The notes under the pieces: generated by a model | Seen by the model: the letters and a program-made list of their open reading frames with translations, nothing else | Databases searched by the model: none | What the model was told of the DNA's origin: nothing | Assembly (NCBI GenBank): GCA_023432655.1 | Contig: JAEYUK010000033.1 | Location: 1-9,681, forward strand | Direction of reading: 5' to 3' | Source: Pseudomonadota bacterium | GTDB lineage: Bacteria; Bdellovibrionota; Bacteriovoracia; Bacteriovoracales; Bacteriovoracaceae | DNA: 9,681 nucleotides | Position numbers and translations under genes: made by a program | Part shown: in pieces, positions 6,522-9,681 of the stretch | How positions within the stretch are numbered: position 1 is the first letter of the stretch | How the letters are laid out: every line of letters starts with the position of its first letter

Positions 6522-7733
6522 TTTAAGCATGAGATGCAGCTCCTTAAAACCAGAAAACGAAAGTGAATAATGGTCTCGCACTGAAGCAATAGAATCAGAA
6601 AGTTTAAAGGGTGGTAATTCTTGAATAAGACTCTCAAATAGAAATGACATTTCTAGTCTCGCAAGCTTTGCACCAATGCAATAATGTGCACCATATCCAT
6701 ATGCGAGGTGCCTCGCCTTTCTGTGAATATCTAACTCGTATGGTCTCGCCTCAAACGGTAAGTCACGATTTACCAGATGGGTTGAAATAAAGATGACATC
6801 TCCAGCTTTAATGATTTGCTCTCCAATACGTGTTTCCTCCTTTGCTACTCTGAAAATAAAAGTCACCGCTGGGTCATACCGCTTAAACTCTTCAAGCATT
6901 TGGGGGATAAGACTTAAATCCGTTCGTACTTCTTCCTGGATATCCTGATGAAGGGCCAAAAGGAACATGGAGTTATTGATCTGATCCGTAGTAGTGGCCA
7001 TCCCCGCAACAAGCATCATGATGAGCTGTGAGATTAAATCATCCCGCCCCAAATCAAACCCTGATTGCATTTTTAAAACATGGGAAACGTAATCATCCTG
7101 TGGATGGTTCTTTCTTTTATCAATTAATTGAGAGAAATATCTTTTGAGATTTAAGGCAGCTTCATTTACTTCACGGCCATCTTCATCCCGGTACTGGGAA
7201 GCTCCTCCAAAAAAACCTGTCATGATATTTGACCAGTTTAAAAAATCAGCACGATCTTCTTCAGGAATAGAAAAAAGATTAGCGAGAACTGTGGATGGGA
7301 GTTTTTTTGCTACAGTCTCAACAAATTCAAATTCCTTTTGTCCTTTGATCTCACTTACAAGGTTTTTGATCGTTTCTCTTATCGATTCTTCAAACTTAAG
7401 CAGGACCTGATCCTCAAACCCGGAGGCCATGCTTTTCCTTTTACGAGCATGATCTTCATCATCACTCATAACCATCATTTTCTTCACAACTCCAAAAAAA
7501 TCTGAAACAAGGTTCAGATTCATATTTGGCATACGGGAAATAAAAAAAGAACCGCGATCAGCGCTAAAAGAGCTACTGCTCAGAACTTCTTTTGCGTGAT
7601 CCACTCGGGTAATCACATGAAAGTTCCCTTTCTCCCAAAAATAGATATCTCCAAAACTTTTAAGGTACTTTGAAAAGTCATCAGGAAATGTTGCGACATT
7701 GGACTGTTTTTTAAAATCGTGGAACCCAATCAT
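6519..7733 (-). CDS. Cytochrome P450
   Basis: Soluble bacterial-size P450 (404 residues, no membrane anchor) expected to oxidise a small molecule in the cytoplasm, here most likely the isonitrile product of the two preceding genes. Marks seen: C-helix DHARKRK (His95, Arg99), I-helix AGMATTT (243-249), ExxR in EEFKRYDPA (Glu282, Arg285), the NRD segment (322-324), and the haem loop AYGYGAHYCIGAKLAR with Cys352 as haem ligand. Two departures stand out: Ala246 replaces the usual Asp/Glu of the AGx(D/E)TT motif, and Tyr345 replaces the first Phe of FGxGxHxCxG. No ferredoxin or reductase gene is in the window, so electrons must come from elsewhere. The gene begins 9 bases after the oxygenase; its ribosome site AGGAG overlaps that gene's TAG stop, six bases before the ATG. 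In yeast the pair DIT1 (IsnA family) and DIT2 (P450) makes dityrosine, an analogous pairing. Confidence 0.93.
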   Translation of the reverse strand: MIGFHDFKKQSNVATFPDDFSKYLKSFGDIYFWEKGNFHVITRVDHAKEVLSSSSFSADRGSFFISRMPNMNLNLVSDFFGVVKKMMVMSDDEDHARKRKSMASGFEDQVLLKFEESIRETIKNLVSEIKGQKEFEFVETVAKKLPSTVLANLFSIPEEDRADFLNWSNIMTGFFGGASQYRDEDGREVNEAALNLKRYFSQLIDKRKNHPQDDYVSHVLKMQSGFDLGRDDLISQLIMMLVAGMATTTDQINNSMFLLALHQDIQEEVRTDLSLIPQMLEEFKRYDPAVTFIFRVAKEETRIGEQIIKAGDVIFISTHLVNRDLPFEARPYELDIHRKARHLAYGYGAHYCIGAKLARLEMSFLFESLIQELPPFKLSDSIASVRDHYSLSFSGFKELHLMLK

Positions 7734-7742
7734 ATACTACTC

Positions 7743-8411
7743 CTAGAGTATTTGTAGTCTTTTAAAGCTGCGTTTAAGATTATTTGCCAGGGCCTTTCGC
7801 CCATGAAGATAAGTAAAGTTATCGCAAATAACCAGGTCTCCCTTTTCCCAACTATGGTTATAAAGGAATTCAGGACAGTAGAGTTTTTCAACTAGCCAGT
7901 GATAAAACTCTGTCTGGTCTTCCGTTCCAAGGATCTCAAGCTCAACTGGATTCAGTGAGGTTGTTACCTTTTCGGCCATGCGAAGAATCGTTCGTCCTGA
8001 AGCCGGATGAGTTTGTACCAATGGCACTTCAATGACACCGCCATAGTGAGCAAGTTTCTCCGTACTGTAACGAAGCCTTATTTTCCTGCATCTTTCTTTT
8101 TCAGACTCAGATAAACTTAGCCAGACTCTTTCAGTATTACAAAAAATTGTCTCTCCTCCTGTGCCTTGGGATTCAGTACAATAAAAAAGTAAGAAACGTG
8201 GCTCAACATAAAAAGCACCATCCCAATGAAATGGAACCGGGCCGTCTGAAAAGAGATAATTTTTTGCGTTCTGGGTATAGGCCATAGTCATTAGTGGCCC
8301 CAAATCCCAATGCAGTAATTTATCTTGAAGAGTTCCTTCTTTTTTACTCATTGAGGCTGCGTACTCTATGAGTTCCTCATCTTCAAACTGCTGTGACTTC
8401 AAAATATACAT
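7743..8411 (-). CDS. isnB: Compact Fe(II)/2-oxoglutarate oxygenase, TauD/PvcB type
   Basis: Non-haem iron oxygenase of the TauD superfamily, the usual partner of isonitrile synthases. Known PvcB/IsnB enzymes oxidise the tyrosine- or tryptophan-derived isonitrile, for example by desaturation or decarboxylative alkene formation. Visible iron ligands are the HxD motif in FHWDGAF (His62, Asp64) and the distal His203 in YLHGRKA; Arg218 near the C-terminus, 15 residues later as in TauD, should bind 2-oxoglutarate. The segment LLHWDLGP...KNYLFSDGPVPFHWDGAF resembles the oxygenase domains joined to DIT1-type proteins. The protein is 222 residues, about 60-70 shorter than PvcB at the N-terminus. It cannot extend upstream because an in-frame TAG lies five codons before the ATG. 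It overlaps the end of isnA by 29 bases, has only a weak purine-rich ribosome site, and is probably coupled to isnA translation. A later Met (residue 21) is possible but lacks a ribosome site. Confidence 0.88.
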   Translation of the reverse strand: MYILKSQQFEDEELIEYAASMSKKEGTLQDKLLHWDLGPLMTMAYTQNAKNYLFSDGPVPFHWDGAFYVEPRFLLFYCTESQGTGGETIFCNTERVWLSLSESEKERCRKIRLRYSTEKLAHYGGVIEVPLVQTHPASGRTILRMAEKVTTSLNPVELEILGTEDQTEFYHWLVEKLYCPEFLYNHSWEKGDLVICDNFTYLHGRKALANNLKRSFKRLQIL

Positions 8412-9285
8412 AACGTTCTCTTTCTAGTTTTAATTTCGCATTGAGCTTAAGCGCTTCAGATTTATGCATAAGCTCGAAGCGGTCTTTAATTTTTACGACA
8501 ACATTGTGCCAGGGTGTGGCCCATCGTGAGCTACTTGGGATGAGTTTCACCCCAAACTTCTCACTCTTTAATTGATGAGGATGGATGGATAAACGGAGAT
8601 GATTCTTAAAATAAGTATTAAGAAGCCTAGACCAGGCATCTGATCTACGGAGGAGTTCGTAAGATCTCTCTTTACTCATTTTATGAATGGAATTTCGTGA
8701 TTTATTCTTTTCTAAGAGAATCAAGTCTTCAAAAAGAAACCGATGAATCCCGTTAAATAATCTCTTATACTCGGGATCGCTGGAAACTTTCGTCTTAACT
8801 TCTGCAAGAGGTGCAGCGAAATCATTCAAGAGCACGTTTCGTAGTTCTTGCGGAGTTAATGAAGAGTAAAGGTCATCCATTCTAAATAAGCTTAACCGAT
8901 CAAGATTAAACTCCTCGAGGATCGTCATCACTCCTTCATTGTAGCGGTCGATCACTTCATCACTTACTAACACCACATCGCTAAAGACCCGACCATCAGA
9001 ACAAATAATGATACGTGCACCAGGTTTATAAACCTCGCTAACTTTAAGACAAAGTTCTTGCAAATTCTTAAGTGCTAGAACTTCGCCAAAGTCTGGTAAC
9101 TCTCCAGCAGTTTTTTCAAGGCTCGGACTTTTAGCGGGGAAGGCCGGTAAAATGAAAACTAATTCTTCATTTTTCTCAAGCTTCTCCTTAATGCTCATGA
9201 TCAAAGGTATTTCTTCGTTAAATCCATCAGAATCGACCAGACTGTAGGTCAGTAAAATGTCGGCAATTTTCTTAAGTGTCTGCAT
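8383..9285 (-). CDS. isnA: Isonitrile (isocyanide) synthase, PvcA/IsnA/DIT1 family
   Basis: Cytoplasmic enzyme that converts the amino group of an aromatic amino acid (tyrosine or tryptophan in characterised members) to an isonitrile, with carbon from ribulose 5-phosphate. Family blocks are clear: FILPAFPAKSPS (44-55) then GELPDFGE (61-68); PGARIIICSDGRVFSD (88-103); the helical SYELLRRSDAWSRLL (208-222); and RLSIHPHQ (231-238) with ATPWHNVVV (256-264) near the C-terminus. The length of 300 is near-complete compared with about 330 for PvcA. The start at 9285 has GAGGAG six bases upstream (9297-9292). It is the first gene of the operon isnA-isnB-P450-glycosidase-like and is divergent from a LysR regulator, which probably controls it. 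The yeast homologue DIT1 makes N-formyltyrosine for spore-wall dityrosine, so a formyl product or a derived polymer cannot be excluded. The nearby TauD partner favours the isonitrile route. Confidence 0.95.
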   Translation of the reverse strand: MQTLKKIADILLTYSLVDSDGFNEEIPLIMSIKEKLEKNEELVFILPAFPAKSPSLEKTAGELPDFGEVLALKNLQELCLKVSEVYKPGARIIICSDGRVFSDVVLVSDEVIDRYNEGVMTILEEFNLDRLSLFRMDDLYSSLTPQELRNVLLNDFAAPLAEVKTKVSSDPEYKRLFNGIHRFLFEDLILLEKNKSRNSIHKMSKERSYELLRRSDAWSRLLNTYFKNHLRLSIHPHQLKSEKFGVKLIPSSSRWATPWHNVVVKIKDRFELMHKSEALKLNAKLKLERERYVYFEVTAV

Positions 9286-9291
9286 CTTCCA

Positions 9292-9297
9292 CTCCTC
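9292..9297 (-). promoter_or_regulatory. Strong ribosome binding site of isnA
   Basis: GAGGAG on the minus strand, six bases before the ATG at 9285. It fixes the start of the isonitrile synthase and leaves a short leader of about 15-20 bases if the TATAAA at 9314-9309 is the -10 box. Confidence 0.75.
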
Positions 9298-9308
9298 GGT
9301 TACTCGTA

Positions 9309-9337
9309 TTTATAGAGCATTTAGTTGTATTTAATAA
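9309..9337 (-). promoter_or_regulatory. Probable isnA operon promoter
   Basis: Minus-strand TATAAA (9314-9309) is a good -10 box, with transcription starting near 9302, about 17 bases before the isnA ATG. The -35 position 17 bases upstream (9337-9332) reads TTATTA, a poor match to TTGACA, as is common for promoters that need a LysR-type activator. The -35 region lies inside the 15-bp palindrome at 9329-9343. Confidence 0.5.
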
Positions 9338-9351
9338 TTAAATGGTATAAA
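9323..9351 (+). promoter_or_regulatory. Probable promoter of the LysR gene
   Basis: TATAAA at 9346-9351 is a good -10 box; the -35 position at 9323-9328 reads AGTTGT, a weak match. Transcription would begin near 9358, giving a leader of about 18 bases. This promoter and that of isnA run back to back with crossing -35 regions, so polymerase should not be able to occupy both at once. Confidence 0.45.
9329..9343. promoter_or_regulatory. LysR-type operator candidate (T-N11-A palindrome)
   Basis: ATTTAATAATTAAAT is a perfect palindrome with 7-bp arms around one base, and its core TTTAATAATTAAA fits the T-N11-A pattern of LysR-family recognition sites. It lies between the two divergent -10 boxes, on the -35 region of isnA. 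It is AT-only, so chance is not excluded, but the site and position are what a LysR regulator of this operon would use. Confidence 0.5.
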
Positions 9352-9375
9352 TACTCGACATAGAGGATTACCTAT

Positions 9376-9681
9376 ATGAGCATAACTTATCGAGATTTAG
9401 AGAACTTCATCATTTGCGCAGAATCAAAAACACTTTCAGAAGCGGCCGAGAAACTTGGCATGGCCCAACCTTCTCTCTCCTTAGGGCTTAAAAAACTCGA
9501 GACCGAACTTGAGACCAAACTCTTTCTACGGAGTAAGGAAGGTCTGAAACTCTCTCCACATGGAAAAAGTATTTTACCGGATGCCCGTGAAGCCTTACTT
9601 AACCTAGAAAAAATAAAAGGTAAGAAACTGAGTGTTAAATTTAAAGTTGGCTGCCACCCTTCCGTCGGGATGTTTATTTTG
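9376..9681 (+). CDS. LysR-family transcriptional regulator (3' end outside window)
   Basis: The first 102 codons of a LysR-type regulator, open to the last base of the window. The translation begins MSITYRDLENFIICAES and shows the winged helix-turn-helix: TLSEAAEKLGMAQPSLS, recognition helix SLGLKKLE, then the wing FLRSKEGLKLSPHG, followed by the linker helix to about residue 85. The VKFKVGCHPS segment (88-97) starts the effector-binding domain. AGAGG lies nine bases before the ATG at 9376. Divergent placement next to isnA with shared promoter elements is the classic LysR arrangement, so it probably represses itself and activates the isonitrile operon with a pathway metabolite as ligand (inference). 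Confidence 0.92.
   Translation, partial: MSITYRDLENFIICAESKTLSEAAEKLGMAQPSLSLGLKKLETELETKLFLRSKEGLKLSPHGKSILPDAREALLNLEKIKGKKLSVKFKVGCHPSVGMFIL

Larger units (their letters stand above)
9306..9354. repeat. Three 7-bp half-sites at exact 21-bp spacing
   Basis: GTATTTA occurs at 9306-9312 and 9327-9333, and its inverse TAAATAC at 9348-9354. The starts are 21 bp apart each time, two helical turns, so all three face the same side of the DNA. The outer two extend to a 9-bp inverted pair, GTATTTATA (9306-9314) and TATAAATAC (9346-9354), and include both -10 boxes. A role in binding the adjacent LysR regulator is inference. Confidence 0.5.

Noticed and set aside
6449..6637. Minus-strand open frame of 62 codons across the P450/glycosidase-like junction
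   Set aside because: It overlaps two well-supported genes in another frame on the same strand and has no motif of its own.
7144..7410. Plus-strand open frame of 88 codons opposite the P450
   Set aside because: It is antisense to conserved P450 sequence, rich in Ser and Arg as shadow frames often are, and without a clear ribosome site.

Overview
The window reads as chromosomal DNA of a moderately AT-rich Gram-negative bacterium. It encodes an RND-type inner-membrane pump and several Sec-exported proteins, and most genes have clear Shine-Dalgarno sites. The mix of small secreted proteins of unknown function, a transglutaminase-elicitor-like secreted protein and a delta-proteobacterial style of signal peptide suggests a Bdellovibrionota/Bacteriovoracia-like organism. 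That placement is inference only; there is no rRNA or other taxonomic marker here.

Left part, plus strand (1-3660): the 3' portion of an HAE-1-type RND efflux transporter, whose start lies before the window, then a small secreted protein of unknown function. This block ends in a strong intrinsic terminator that overlaps the stop codon of the small gene.

Middle and right part, minus strand (3659-9285): six genes read leftward. In transcription order they are an isonitrile synthase (isnA/PvcA/DIT1 family), a compact Fe(II)/2-oxoglutarate oxygenase (isnB/PvcB type), a cytochrome P450, a secreted DUF4434-type glycosidase-like protein with a C-terminal discoidin-like domain, a secreted transglutaminase-elicitor-like protein, and a small secreted charged coiled-coil protein. 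The first four are tightly packed (29-nt overlap, 9-nt gap, 3-nt gap) and almost certainly form one operon. The last two follow after 86-nt and 74-nt gaps, have their own strong ribosome sites, and may be read through or separate. A LysR-type regulator (9376 to the window end, cut off) is transcribed divergently from the operon. The 90-bp spacer holds symmetric TATAAA boxes, a T-N11-A palindrome and three 7-bp half-sites spaced exactly 21 bp apart.

How it may work together (inference): IsnA would turn the amino group of tyrosine or tryptophan into an isonitrile, IsnB would oxidise the side chain or decarboxylate, and the P450 would add a further oxidation or coupling step. The exported glycosidase-like protein suggests that the product, or what it acts on, involves a sugar at or outside the cell surface. 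The combination of isonitrile synthase, TauD-like oxygenase, P450 and exported sugar-active protein under a LysR regulator is the candidate uncharacterised system of this window.
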